From Anthonomus grandis grandis (Eukaryota; Arthropoda; Insecta; Coleoptera; Curculionidae): a DNA stretch of 64,000 bases. The notes beneath the pieces were generated by a model. That model did not search any database and had not been told where the DNA came from. It saw only the letters and a program-made list of their open reading frames with translations. The position numbers and the translations under genes were made by a program. Shown one piece after another: positions 11,413 through 22,874 of this stretch (within the stretch, counting starts at the first letter, position 1; the number at the start of each line of letters is the position of its first letter). The stretch covers positions 9,114,001-9,178,000 of the forward strand of contig NC_065550.1 of assembly GCF_022605725.1 (NCBI RefSeq), in the 5' to 3' direction.

Positions 11413-12916
11413 CACTACCGCTCAAAAGTATTTGCCCACATATGACTGTTTTAAAGTTATAACTAAAAATAATAAACCCATCAATTATTCTTATGAAACG
11501 GTTTGTTTATAACAAAAAGAATATAAACAATATATTTTTCAATTAATTAAATTTAAGAAAATCAAATTTTGGATTCATCTACATGTCCGCCTCGTTTTTT
11601 AATAACAGCTTCACAGAGTTTCGGTATTCTTCTAATTAATTTGTCCAAAGTTTCCTGAGGTATCTTGTGCCACTCTTCTTGGATGAATTCGATAGGATTG
11701 AGGTCCGGTGATTGTGGGGGCCATACCATTACTTTCAGAAGATGTTGCCTTTGTAATTGACCTAAATATTGCTTGCATAATTTCGACGTGTGCTTGGGGT
11801 CATTGTCATGTTGAAAGATGAAGTTTTCCCCAATTATTCGAGTACCAGAAGGAAGTACATTGTCACTTAAAATTGTTTTGTAACCCTCTTTTCAAAGAAT
11901 TTCCTCTATTCTAATTAGATCGCCCACTGCAGATCCTCCGAAACAACCCCACACCATCACCGAACCACCATCGTGTTTAACTGAGGCCACCGTACAGTTC
12001 TCAGCGATCTTTTCATTAGCATAACGGCGAACAAAAACTCTCCTCCTCGTTCCAAAAACCTCGAATTTCGACTCGTCACTCCAGAGAACTTTCTTCCAGT
12101 CATCAATGGTCCATTCTTTGTGTAATTGGGCCCACTCAAGTCTTTTCTTTTTATTAACATCCTTCAGTAGCGGTTTTGATACAGCTAAACGTCCTTTAAG
12201 ACCAGCATTATAAAATCGCCGTTTTACTGTCGAAACACTGACCGTTTTTTTACGCTCCTTGACGATTTTTGCTGTGATTTCAGGGGCGGTAAGGCGTCTA
12301 TTGCGTTTGCTTGTAATTATAATATTTAAATCCCCCTTTGAACTTGTTGCCTTTGGCCTTCCCGATTGAGGTTTGTTGCTAATAGTCCCTTCTCTAGTGA
12401 ATTTTTTAACATTATAATCGACAGTCCGCCTTGGAACTCCCAAATCCGTCGAAATTTGATGGTTAGTCTTTCCAGTCTTATGAAGTCCAATGATAATACC
12501 TTTTGTTTCTACCGATAACTCTTTTGTTTTAACCATTTTAAAGAATGTTGAAAACCCAGCAAAGAAATGGTGACAATCGTCAATAAGCAAGCGAAATTAT
12601 TTACCAATGTTACACAAAATCAATTCTTGAAGACTAAACACCTTTAAATGTTTCAAATTTCATCGGAAACGAGCTGCAAACTAATTAGTTTTTTAGAAGA
12701 AGTACATATTTTCACTACATTGTTTGTTATTTGCAAGACTATTTTTAAAAACTCAGTGTTTTTTAAGAAACCATAGTTAATAGGTATGCTGTTCAAGCAT
12801 ATATGCAATTTACAAAAAAGATACAATCTAAATATAGGTATAAAGATAAGATTTTTGTAGCTAATTTAAAATAATAAAAAGAATACATGGTGGGCAAATA
12901 CTTTTGAGCGGTAGTG
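11413..12916 (-). mobile_element. Tc1-like transposon nested in copy C
   Basis: The 1504-bp element begins CACTACCGCTCAAAAGTATT at 11413 and ends with the exact reverse complement at 12916. The terminal inverted repeats are perfect for about 27 bp. TA flanks both sides (11411-11412 and 12917-12918). It contains one transposase gene on the reverse strand. It interrupts the left arm of copy C and is therefore the younger insertion; its near-perfect ends fit recent arrival. Confidence 0.95.
11562..12536 (-). pseudogene. Tc1-like transposase, one in-frame stop
   Basis: Cut-and-paste DDE transposase. From the ATG at 12536 (MVKTKELS) to TCA at 11562 the frame is continuous over 325 codons except for one TGA at about 11889-11891. 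The N-terminal 110 residues hold the paired-like helix-turn-helix (TNHQISTDLGVPRRTVDYNV) and the GRP hook. The first catalytic Asp is in WSDESKFEVFG, the second in FQHDNDPKHTS. The Glu is in SPDLNPIEF. After NPIEF the sequence jumps to IQEEWHKIP, so about 20 residues usual in Tc1 transposases seem to be missing, which brings the length below the family's 340 or so. Upstream ATG alternatives are not needed. The stop and deletion make it non-autonomous. Confidence 0.93.
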
Positions 12917-12918
12917 TA

Positions 12919-13345
12919 TGTCAATATGACCTTAGTGAAATGTTTACGGTTTTCGAGTTATAAACGAATTTTAAAATTTTTCAAAGATTCTGACCAAATT
13001 TTTCCAAAAAATCTAAACTACGCGAATGACAATATCTGTCCAACTTTAATAAATTTTTAATATTGTTCAATCATGAAATGCCTCAGAATAGTAATTACTT
13101 TTTTAAAGTTCTTCTTTATTATGGCAATAATACAGGGAGTTCCCAAGATTATTGCTTTTTCACTTAATTAATATTTATTTTGCTCTTATACTGTAAGAGA
13201 AATAATGAATGTTTTATTGTGAACATCAGTTTAAAAACCTCCCTGTTTCATTCTGATTTCATAATGGTGAAAAAATATGCGAGTGTGTTATGTCATTTTG
13301 ATATACTACGAAACTCTCTTTTAGAAACAATTAATAGCACAAAAA
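12919..13345 (+). repeat. Inner part of left inverted arm of copy C
   Basis: Mirrors 14690-15120. Shared blocks include AGTTCTTCTTTATTATGG near 13105, CACTAATAATC-like spacing near 13140 and CGAAACTCTCTTTTAGAAAC near 13308. At 13131 a second terminal-like motif ACAGGGAGTTCCC appears inside the arm, mirrored at about 14866. Confidence 0.8.
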
Positions 13346-13546
13346 GGCATAGCAGGAAAACTATTATTAAAACCTACATTTGCATTAAAAATCAAACCTT
13401 TTTTTTTATTGTCTTAAAAATAAAAGCTACAAAACTTATGCCTAAAAACAAGAGCTTTAAAACTTATGCCTAAAAAACAAAAGCTAGAAAACAAAGCTAC
13501 AAAAATATTCGAATAATTTAATTTTAATTGCTCCTAAGGATAAGGT

Positions 13547-14340
13547 CTACAATAAATTTTCAAAGTGTTCACCATGAGCTCTTATGCAAGTTCTGCATCT
13601 TTTTACAAAATGTCTTTTTAATCGACGCAGAGTTCCTGCTTGATTAATTTCTCGTGCCGCCTCAAGTATTCTTTCTTCTAGTTCCTCTCTTTTATTAACC
13701 ACTCTTAAGTATACAATCTGTTTTAACCAACCCCAATAAAAAAAATCCAAAGGATTTAAATCTGGGGAACGTGGTAGCCAAAGAATAGGACCGAACCACC
13801 CTATCCATCTTCCAGGGAACATATTATCCAAATGTTGTCGAACCAAGGCAGTATAATGAGCAGGACAACCGTCATTCTGGAACCACATTCGCCCTCTCAC
13901 CTCTAAAGGTACATCTTCTAGCAGAATTGGCAGTTGACCTTAAAGGAGCTCCAAATAAGTTACTTCGTTAAAGTTATCGAAAATTTCGACTGAACCAATT
14001 ACCCTGTTGTTGACTATTCCCGTCCAAAGACCTGAGGATTAGTCACTCCAAAGAATGCTCTCAAAAAAGTCTGGATCTGCACGCATTCTTCTCAGCATAT
14101 CTTGACAAAATACTACCCATTCTCTGTAATCCGCTGGAAGCAGAGCTTTACTACTTGTACTCTTTGAACATGAAATGGGTGCATTTGGTATTTTCTTAAT
14201 GTACGATGCACAATAGTTTCTGAAATTTCCGTTCTAGATAGCTCTTATTGAAATTGAGGTTTCTTAGAGGAAATCGATCTTTCTCCGTAGATAAGATGAA
14301 TTTCTGCATACTCACGCGCTGTGTACTTAACATAAAGCAT
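13547..14340 (-). pseudogene. Mariner-type DD41D transposase (copy C)
   Basis: The gene starts at the ATG at 14340, where the frame gives YTAREYAEIHLIYGE, the usual N-terminus of this family, then drops into LHPFHVQRVQ-like residues near 14180. The rest is frameshifted until 13900, from which an uninterrupted 117-codon frame covers the catalytic end: MWFQNDGCPAHYTALVRQHL, then IGWFGPILWLPRSPDLNPLD and FFYWGWLKQIVYLR. I count 41 residues between the Asp of QNDG and the Asp of PLD, which fits the rosa/DD41D branch. The total length of about 265 codons implies that the DNA-binding part is shortened. At least two frameshifts and stops near 14080-14250 inactivate it. Confidence 0.82.
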
Positions 14341-14689
14341 TGTAAACTAATTCCAAAACAAACTGAACAAATATTTCTTATAATCACCAAATGTCAGTGT
14401 GACAACTCAAACTGGACAATTTGTTTAACTTAGCAATGCGTTGCAACAAAACAAAAGCAAGCTTTTAATAAAAGTTTGAAATAATAATATTAAGACTATG
14501 AGGCGACGGAAGTGAAATTTTAAGTATTTCTGTTATGTACTAATTTACAAATGTGATCGCTAAGTCAAATTTTTTTTTCTCGTCAAAAATTCCTTGAATT
14601 CAAAATAATATGAGATTTAACAGAAATCGTTATTCTTGTCAGTAACATAATAATAATAATGATATTGGGTTTTCGTACTTTTAACTGTT

Positions 14690-15167
14690 TCTAAAAGAGT
14701 GTTTCGTAGTATATCAAAAAGCATAACTTTTTTATGAGATAATAGTATATTTTTTTACCATTATGAAAGTAGAATGAAACAGGGAAGTTTTTAAAATGAT
14801 GGCCACGATAAAACATTCATTATTTCTCTTACACTATAAGAGCAAAACAAATAGTAATAATCCTGGGAACTCCATGTATTATTTCCACAATAAAGAAGAA
14901 CTTTGAAAAGGTGATTACTATCCTAAGGCATTTCATGATTGGACAATATTATAAAGTTATTAAAGTTAGACATATATTGTCATTGGGGTAGTTTCGATTT
15001 CTTGAAAAAATTTGGGCAGAATCTTTGAAAAATATTAAAATTTATATTATAACTTATAACTCGAAAACCGTACACATTTCACTAAGGTCATATTGACATA
15101 TTTCGAAAGCCCATAGGAAACCTAAGTCCAGTTAAAAGGTTTTGCAAGTTCAACGGGACACCCTGTA
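14690..15167 (-). repeat. Right inverted arm of copy C
   Basis: Uninterrupted partner of the left arm (11344-11410 plus 12919-13345). It shows the state of the arm before Tc1 insertion. Confidence 0.82.
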
Positions 15168-15169
15168 TA

Positions 15170-16846
15170 TATATTTATGTATTAATTTACTCCTATTTAT
15201 GTCCGATTTAAATATCGCGCCAATATTCCGAACTGAACTGTAAACTGATCTCCCAGCGACGACGCGGCTCCTTACATACTCGGCAGACCATAGTTCCGGA
15301 ACATTCACTATCGTCACAGTATAGACTATCCGCTAACAAATTCCTATTTGCAAATAAGTTTTAAATTTGTCGCCCTAATAAAGGAGAAGTTTGAAATTTT
15401 AAATATACTGTCAACGAGTTTATTTAAGAACTCTTAAAGGTCTATTTCCGCTGATTTTTTCTGTAAAACAATTTTTGATGGCAAACAGTTCTTTTTTACT
15501 TGCAATAGAGCACGGTAACTTGGAAGACAGTCTTTGCTTTATATTTTTCCACAGAAATATTTTAATAATAACACTCTGAACATGGAAGGAGTGGTTTTCT
15601 CTGACTAAATCTACGTTTTTTGGCTCTTGTTCATTTCAAAATTCCTTGCAACCACCCTACTCAAAAATGATTTAAATATCTTTAAAAAATTAAATTATTT
15701 GATAAGAAAGTTTTATTTAAGTTATTTGACCAAGATATATACAACAAATTAAAGTTCCTATGAAAACATCTTATTACTCTAAGTATACAATTTTACCCTG
15801 GGAAAGAACTGAATACCTCGTCAATATTGGAAATAACTTTGACTATACCAACGGCTTTAAACTGCAAAAAAACAAAATTTGCAAATGTTGCTTTGAATTT
15901 AAAGATATTTTTCTTTATGAAGATCTACCTTTACCTTTTTATAATGGGATATAACATGGAACTAAATTACCCAATGCATATAGATGTTCTGAAAATTTAT
16001 CGGGAAGAAGTTGAAACTCATCCTTCTGATATTTTACAGCAAATCATAATTTGTGCTTATAATTCATCCTAGTCAACTTGGATAATTTTGGATCCTCTTA
16101 AATATTCTAATTATTAAATATTAAGATAAGTTCTTTATCATAGAAATATATAAAGATTTTGTCGTTGAATTGAATCAGATAACATAAATTCACAAATGAA
16201 ATTGTTTATTTGTTCTGTAATACATAGTAAATATATATAATAGATTTTGGACTTTCCAAAAGTTGATATTTTTAATCAGGGCTTAAGTTTTCTTAATTAA
16301 AAATTCTAAAGGTTTATTGCTTGTTATTTCAGCAGATTAATTACTATGAGCTCTTGCATCGGGAGTTTGTGCTTTTGATCTATTTAATTCATTCGATAAA
16401 ATATAATGTATTTTAATTTGAAACAAATAGATTCTAGACTCTAGAATAAACCAAAAATTTACTGAAGTAACTTGGCAAACTAAATTTAAAGATAAAATTA
16501 CAGCATTGTGTTGATATATTTTATCTATTATACTGCTGAGACCGCAATAAAAAAATTAAATCTGATTTGAATTGTTTTATATCGATAGAAATTTTAAATT
16601 TTTATTCTGTAAATTTTAGCTGTTTTTTGAGTTTTGCATCTATTAACAATCGAAAACATGCCTTAGCAGATAATGTTTGTTGAAATAGTAAAACAGCAAG
16701 CAATGAAACCTATATAAGTAATGTATTTATTTCTTATATAACTTTTTTCTAGTATTTTTAAGCCTAATAGACGTAATTTGAAGATTTAATCAAGGTTCTT
16801 AAGTTCACTATTATTAATATATCTATTTTTAAACCTTTTTATGTCC
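15170..16846. other. AT-rich spacer, one weak open frame
   Basis: No TE motif is visible. An ATG-initiated 64-codon frame at 15760-15954 (forward) has a CKCC cluster but no recognisable homology, and an overlapping 81-codon frame competes with it. I do not call either a gene. 15175-15310 is slightly GC-richer. Confidence 0.3.
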
Positions 16847-16850
16847 TTAT

Positions 16851-19261
16851 CCTCTTCAGTCCCAAGGAATTGTTTTACTTTTTTTTTGTGAAACTTTTAA
16901 TAAAATAGGTTTATTAAGATTTAAAAAAAGCAAAAAAAATTTTTTTTTTTTAAATTACTACAGAAAAAAATATGACATGTCCAGTATTTTAGACAATTGG
17001 ACTTAAGTCTCTAATTATGAAACTCAAAAAAACATTCCCTCATTTCTGGAGAAATACATAAATAAAGTTTACATTTCACACAAAAAAATCTTGTTTTCTT
17101 TGTACAGCCTTGATTACGGCAGCGCATATAGGAATTTTTGTTATTAACACTGCATATTGGTAGATGTCATTACCAGTGGTCCTGACATCTCTTGGTGGCA
17201 TCTCCGACTTCTTGCATTTTTTAGCAGGTTGACTTGTTTCTTCATCTAATGAAGAAGTTGTATCTTGAAAACCTTTTGCTTGTGCCCCAAGGGCAAGAGA
17301 TTTGCCGATATACAGTTTAAATGCAAGTAAATCCATGATAGAGTTTTTTCTATCTCCATGAGCGAAGCAGTCTTGGCGGTATTCAACCCACGAATTTGTA
17401 ATTGCCAAGTCCACAAAATGCCAGAAAACTCTTACCGGCCATTTTTTTGTTCGCATACAAATGCGATAGTAAGATATTAGTCTATCACACATGTCCACTC
17501 CTCCCATAAGATGGTTGTAACTCATGACAGAGTTTGGACATGAAACAAGAAGGTACTTATTATTTTTCTTGTCCCATCGGCGTACTTCTGTTACTGGCAC
17601 AGAACCTGAAGATGTTGATGCCATTGTTACTGATCTATTGTCCATCCATTTCAGAATGGTCATTTTTTTGTCTTCTCGCACAAACTCATCAAAGGAACCA
17701 CGACCATTCGAGAGGAGCTCTTTATAATTTTTTATTTTGCTCCTAAAATCTCGCGGAATTCTGTTGTTCATAATTGTCACTGTTCCCAAAATTCCTTTTG
17801 TTAGTAAATGATCCAGTAGCTTGACTGAAGTAGAGTGACGATCAAAATAAATGATGTGTCCTGGCGACAAATCTTCTGAAAGCTTCTTTACAACCGGTCC
17901 ACCTATTCCCAAATTTTGATCGGGAGAACCATCTGGCCAAGTTTTTACACCTTGATAAATCATAAAATCTAAAACCAGTCCAGAAGGTGTAGCTAAAACA
18001 AAATTTTTGAGTCCTATTTGGCTTGTTTTTAACGTACTGTCGGAGAGCAGTAGTGCCTATGAAGGGGATTATCTGCTCGTCGATGCTTAATTCTTTACTC
18101 CTTGGTAAAGTAATACACTTTTTACGAATCGCATCGATGATAGGTTGAACTTTCCATAGCCGATTTGACTGCTTTACCTCATTTGAACACTAAGATTGTT
18201 AGCAACATGTAGAAAATTTCTTAATTATATACGTTCTCTAGGTAGCTGAGTAATGCAAGATATTTCAATTCCCTTCATAAAATACAACCGCAGCCGTGGA
18301 AGTCCAAAAATGCTTATTAAAATATGTATTCCAGTCAATATTCGATATTCTTTGGCTGTTGACTTTAGTGTTTTTTTTTTCATTTGCTTGCATGGCACGA
18401 ATATTACTTTGTTCTGATAAATTTTTCCAAGAATAATCTGGAAAGTATTCATAAAAATAGTTCAGGGGTGTCCAATACTCATGATCATCTTGTAACTGCC
18501 ATTCCGGATCAATGTAGACATCTTCTCGACTTTCAAAAACATTTCTTTTCCATTTTACTTCTGCGGTCTTATTTTTTGTTTGCTCCTGGAGAACCTGCTC
18601 TCTTATTCTGGATAAGGGAACATTATCGTCATCAGACTCCTCTTCAATGGTACCAGAAACCGAATCTGCGTCTGCCGGCGCCGGCTCGTCGTCTTCATTA
18701 TTATTTGCCTCAATTGCCCGTCATCATCGCTCAAGTAAAAGTCACTGTCATTTAGAATCTCTTCAAGATCTTTATCCGTCAGTGGTTGCATACCACCTTA
18801 AAAAAAAGACGAAATAATAACAACAATAAAATTTAAAATTTTTGGGTAAAAAGTAAAAACTTGAACCAAATACAGTCCCGACGTCCAAAATACTGCACAA
18901 AATCAAAAGCCGGACACTCTGTAGAGCGACGTTACATTTTCTGTACGTATATTTGTTGATTTACTAAATAGCAGTCAATTTATTTGATTTTAATCAGTAT
19001 TTTATCAAAACAATCGAAAATAATGCAAATATTACCGAGTTTCTGATACGACGCCATGATTTACAACACAACACCTGTTCCGTCAAAACAAAACTGAAAA
19101 AAATCCAATGTTGCCAAATATTTTTAACCAAATATTTTTTGGCGTATGTATGCACGTCCAGTCCGCTGCACGGCGGGCTCCAAATCACGTTAAGTCATCG
19201 TGAGCCCGTACTAATATATTTTGAAAAATGTACAGCGGGCTGGACATGTGGACTGAAGAGG
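16851..19261 (-). mobile_element. piggyBac element flanked by TTAT
   Basis: The 2411-bp element has perfect 12-bp ends: CCTCTTCAGTCC at 16851-16862 and its reverse complement at 19250-19261. Both flanks are TTAT (16847-16850 and 19262-19265), where piggyBac normally duplicates TTAA. Subterminal copies of the ACATGTCC motif lie near 16974 and in the right end at 19241-19249. The transposase remnant between the ends reads on the reverse strand. Confidence 0.9.
17011..18793 (-). pseudogene. piggyBac transposase, frameshifted
   Basis: A piggyBac-type (DDD) transposase on the reverse strand. The N-terminus starts at about 18791 with MQPLTDKDLEEILNDSDF and an acidic region (out of frame after 30 codons). 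The DDD_Tnp_1_7 core begins with WTPLNYFYEYFPDYS near 18440-18480. The first Asp is in KELSIDEQIIPF at about 18085. A single-base frameshift near 18024 then moves the frame. From 17963 a 295-codon frame continues with the second Asp in IIYFDRHSTSVKLL and the third in GGVDMCDRLISYY. A second frameshift near 17160 displaces the cysteine-rich C-terminal zinc domain, which survives in another frame down to TAG at 17011 (CRNQGCTKKTRFFCVKC). Further frameshifts or stops lie near 18200-18300. Confidence 0.88.
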
Positions 19262-19265
19262 TTAT

Positions 19266-20721
19266 ACTGTCTAAACAAATAAAATATTTTTGTATAAAAT
19301 TATTAGTTTTCACTTAAGCACTATTTTATGCCTTTTAAGTTCAACTTTTCGCAGAACAACCATCAATTAAATTACTTTTAATTCTACTTGGAAAGCAAAT
19401 GTGGACTAATAATAAAATTATTTGTCCCGTCGCATATACATCTAACGTTACCATCAGACAACAATAATCCTTTATACAAGTTTGTGCGCATTAAATTTAA
19501 CCCTTAATTATATTTTTAGATATAACTATTATTCATTGCCATAATACAGGATCTAGATCCAATAATAATATAATCATCCCTCTTAGCCAAAAAACTCTGC
19601 ATTTGAAATCTTTAAATTATTAAGGTCCTAAATTTTATTATTTACTTCCAACTAAAATTAGCAAAATAAAAAATAAAAAGCATTTTAAGGAAAGTTATAA
19701 AATCGTCATACATAAAAAATACTAGTAGATTTCAATTATTAACGTGATATTTTTGGATACATTTGTATCCAGTTTTTGTTATGGTGTTTTGTTCAATTTA
19801 TTGGATATAAAACAATGGATTATTTGATGGTGTTATAGTTTGATGGTGGATAGTTTGGTCCATAGCTTACAGGCTGACTAGGTTTCAGCTTAATATGGAA
19901 ATAAGAAGTAATTTTAATAAGTAAAAATTAATATTTTTGTTTTCTTTTTTTCTCATTTGGATTTGGTGATTTTTGTTGGTATTTAATTTAAATTAGTTTT
20001 ATTTGTAAAAGCAATTGTAATTATGTTAATTGAGCATATACAGACATTAGATTGTCTAGGTGCTAATTATAAAGTTTTTTGTAATTTAAAACTAATTTTA
20101 GTCTATTTATACAAAAGTACCACTAATTTTAATATTTTGTAATATATTGATTGATTTATTTAAAAAATGGAAAGACCATACTCAAGCTAATATAATTAGC
20201 TGGTGTATCATCACGTTATTAAACACCAAACTTAACATCTAGTATGCTCTTGTGTATCCTTGGGTCTCAGATATTTGTCCCTGTTTTGTTCTCTTTTATT
20301 GATATATAAGGGCGACAAGGCTTGAAAGCGTGTCATTACACCACCCCAATTTGGCGAAGGGGTCTTTTACCGTGAAATTGAGATAAAAGACCACATGTGT
20401 GTGTGCGCGCCTACCGTAATTACCAACTATAGAATGAATAATGAGCGGAACATCGGCAAAGGGCGCTCAGCTAAAAAACAAACAGTTGTGCGGTTGAGAT
20501 TGATATGTCGTTCATATTAATAAAATGTTTCTGTAGGGGTTTGCTAGGTAAAAAGATTTTTTAATGATGTCTTTAGTAATAGTATGCTTTCTGAGAAAAT
20601 AAAATTATAAAAGTGCTCAGCTAGCTATATATCTAATAGGGTTTTTATGTCAACTCTTTTATATAACTTCGAATTTTAATTATAAATTAACTTTTTCGTG
20701 AATTAGTTTACTGAAGAATAA
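19266..20721. other. No recognisable gene
   Basis: AT-rich sequence with only short frames. A small GC-richer block with a (GT)n/(GC)n run lies at 20395-20415. Nothing here is supported as coding or as a TE end. Confidence 0.4.
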
Positions 20722-20945
20722 ATGGAAATTACCAAAACTTTAGAACTAAAGGTAAAAAATTCACTAGAAATCCTACCATTGGTTTTACCAACGATCCTAT
20801 AAATAAATTGGTCAGATCAAAGGACTGAACGCTGTATTAAAATTAAATGATAAACCTTAACCAATCCGAGGCGTAAATATTTAAGGGCGGCTAGATCAAT
20901 AGGCTGTTGTGCAAAGTGATTGTTAACCTAAACTTCCTGGTAACA
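20722..20945 (-). repeat. Unclassified dispersed repeat, copy 1
   Basis: Reverse complement of 23480-23697, close to identical over at least 185 bp. Shared blocks include CTAAAGGTAAAAAATTCAC, GGTCAGATCAAAGGACTGAA and AAGGGCGGCTAGATCAATAG. It has no internal coding frame or terminal inverted repeat. The second copy lies upstream of the Harbinger MADF gene, so this may be a solo piece of that element's 5' end. Confidence 0.8.
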
Positions 20946-22679
20946 CTTACGTTAACAGAAGAAAAAATACGCCCTACAAAAAAGATAAATTACCAGCCAG
21001 TTAAATCTCCTGTTTACACATTTTTAACATTTTTAAGAAGAATTAAGAAGATAATTTTTTAAAAAATAAAGAGATATATACCGGAATTTTAGTTGTCTTC
21101 TACCTTGAATAAATAAATAAAGTGCAAAAGTTTAATTCCAGAATACATTTTGTTGAATGAATTTCATTTAATATAATTTAATTAAAGTTCAAAATATATA
21201 GTCGATAGTACGGTCCCAGGCAGCACACATCCTCCAAGGATGTCTTGTATTGGTCGAAATTAAGTCGAAATGTTTATGGATTAATAATGGACATCCTATG
21301 GATACTAATTAGGGGCAATTGAATGGACTTCAATTCAATTAATCTTCCAAAAGATGCGTGAAAAGTATATTAAGTTTACTTGAGTCTAGTAGATAGGTTG
21401 TCTTGAGAAGCCATTGGACACTTATTATTATAAATACATAGAGTATATTATTTTATAGATACAAGAAGTCCATCTTCGAAAATTTATTCTTAAATATTCA
21501 GGACGAATATTAAAACATGAGAAAAAATTTACAAATTTGTTAATCCCATGGCTTAAAGAAAAGAAAGCCATTGAAAAAATAAAAAAATAAAAGCCATTAG
21601 AGTGATATTTTGAACAATAACTTTATTGGTAAAATTTTTGTTTGGTGATTCCCAGAACTAGACGACCTTGGGGCAAGTCTTCAATAAAGCAAAAAACACT
21701 AGACCACCGGAGAATTGACAAGCCAATCGGTCCCGTTGTACGACAAAAGCAGAGAGAAACATGGATGACTGCAGCGAAATATAGAAGTGTACTGATGCTG
21801 CGAGACTCTAGAAAGCTCTCAATAAAGACTTTTATAAGAAAGTAGGCAATCGACGACATGACGCAATCACGCTATTCGACTCACACTTTTCTGGTTCCAA
21901 CTCCCATATTACAGAGGACCAGATAGAGGTACCTTACTTACGCTCATATGCGAAATGACCGATCCGATTAAATAATATACGACGATAAATTAAAGTGTGC
22001 ACTATCTTGATTCTTTCCTTTCAATTCCCCGTGACCTGATGGCATCTATGCAGCACTACATTAGTGGGGCCTGGAACAGTATTTGCCGCTCGTAATCATC
22101 CCAACATCAGGTAGTGGGGAGGTTCAAAGCGTATCTAGCCGTAGGATACATTCAGAGCATGAAAAAAAACTTCAGAAATATTTATCGGGTGGGTTTTCAA
22201 AATGTTTACTATAATGTAACTCAGGAACACACTCTATTTTGGATCCCACTTATGCCAGGAATACACTTTTTTATCAGGAACACGTTATTTTTATTAACAA
22301 CGTCAAATTACAAGACCTCCCCATGACTGGCATGGACTGTGGTTTAATTGTTTTCAACGTAAACTACAAAACTATTAACATGTCATAAAACGCAGTCCCT
22401 TTTAAAGACCCATGAAATAATTTTTAAATGCTGAGAAGTTTCTAGTTTGCAGTTTTTTCCGATGGAGACCAATAATTTTAAGAGAACACTGGCAGTCAAA
22501 GCAAGCAAGTACGCAAAGTGTAGAAAATTTAAACTACTTGGACTTACAATCAAACAAGCTAAATAACCTAAATTGGGGCACAAATGGGACCCTCGAACAA
22601 GATCAACTACTAAAAACTAATGAGTGTATCAGTTGTACGCTGTGTTTACTTAATAAATAAAACAACTACTTGTTATATT
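20946..22679. other. Spacer with unidentified frames
   Basis: Open stretches at 21642-21845 (forward, contains RETWMTAAKYRSVL) and 22114-22326 have no family I recognise and no splice context. Around 21220-21310 ACATCCTCCAAGGATGT and GACATCCTATGGATAC form short mirrored motifs that suggest a decayed small transposon. Confidence 0.3.
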
Positions 22680-22684
22680 CAACG

Positions 22685-22745
22685 TATAATTGAAATTGAA
22701 AATTGCTGCCTAGCGCTTTCGGGTATAGGCCATCATCTAGGCTTA
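22685..22745 (-). ncRNA. Degenerate hammerhead-like motif of a Penelope pLTR fragment
   Basis: On the reverse strand the order is GATGA, a short GG/CC stem with loop, CGAAA, then GCGCTA and GGC able to pair with an upstream GCC. This is the layout of Penelope-type hammerhead ribozymes. The conserved CTGATGA box is altered here (CTAGATGA, one extra base), so activity is doubtful. The surrounding 150 bp carries no RT sequence; it looks like an isolated pLTR piece immediately before mariner-type copy D. Confidence 0.45.
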
Positions 22746-22874
22746 GGACACTATAAAAAGATACAAAAAAATTAGAACAGGAAGGAGTATTTTAGAATTA
22801 GACAAACATCTTTAAAATATAAATCGTAATAAGACACAAAATGGCACGAAAAAATATGCGACAAGATACAAATA

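Larger units (their letters stand above)
11344..15167. mobile_element. Mariner-type DD41D element with about 490-bp inverted repeats (copy C)
   Basis: The ends are TACAGGGTGTCCCGTT at 11344 and the mirror AACGGGACACCCTGTA at 15167, flanked by TA on each side (11342-11343 and 15168-15169), the target of this superfamily. The match does not stop at the tips: 12919-13345 mirrors 14690-15120 with small differences, so once the Tc1 insert is removed each arm is close to 490 bp. Removing the Tc1 copy and its duplicated TA leaves about 2.3 kb. A decayed transposase gene lies between the arms on the reverse strand. Arms this long are unusual for mariner elements. Confidence 0.85.

Noticed and set aside
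15760..16072. Two overlapping forward frames with a CKCC motif
   Set aside because: Two frames of similar length overlap, neither has a known domain, and no introns extend them. Listed only as weak in the spacer entry.
21642..21845. Forward frame with RETWMTAAKYRSVL
   Set aside because: A frame of similar length runs on the opposite strand over the same DNA, and no family was recognised.
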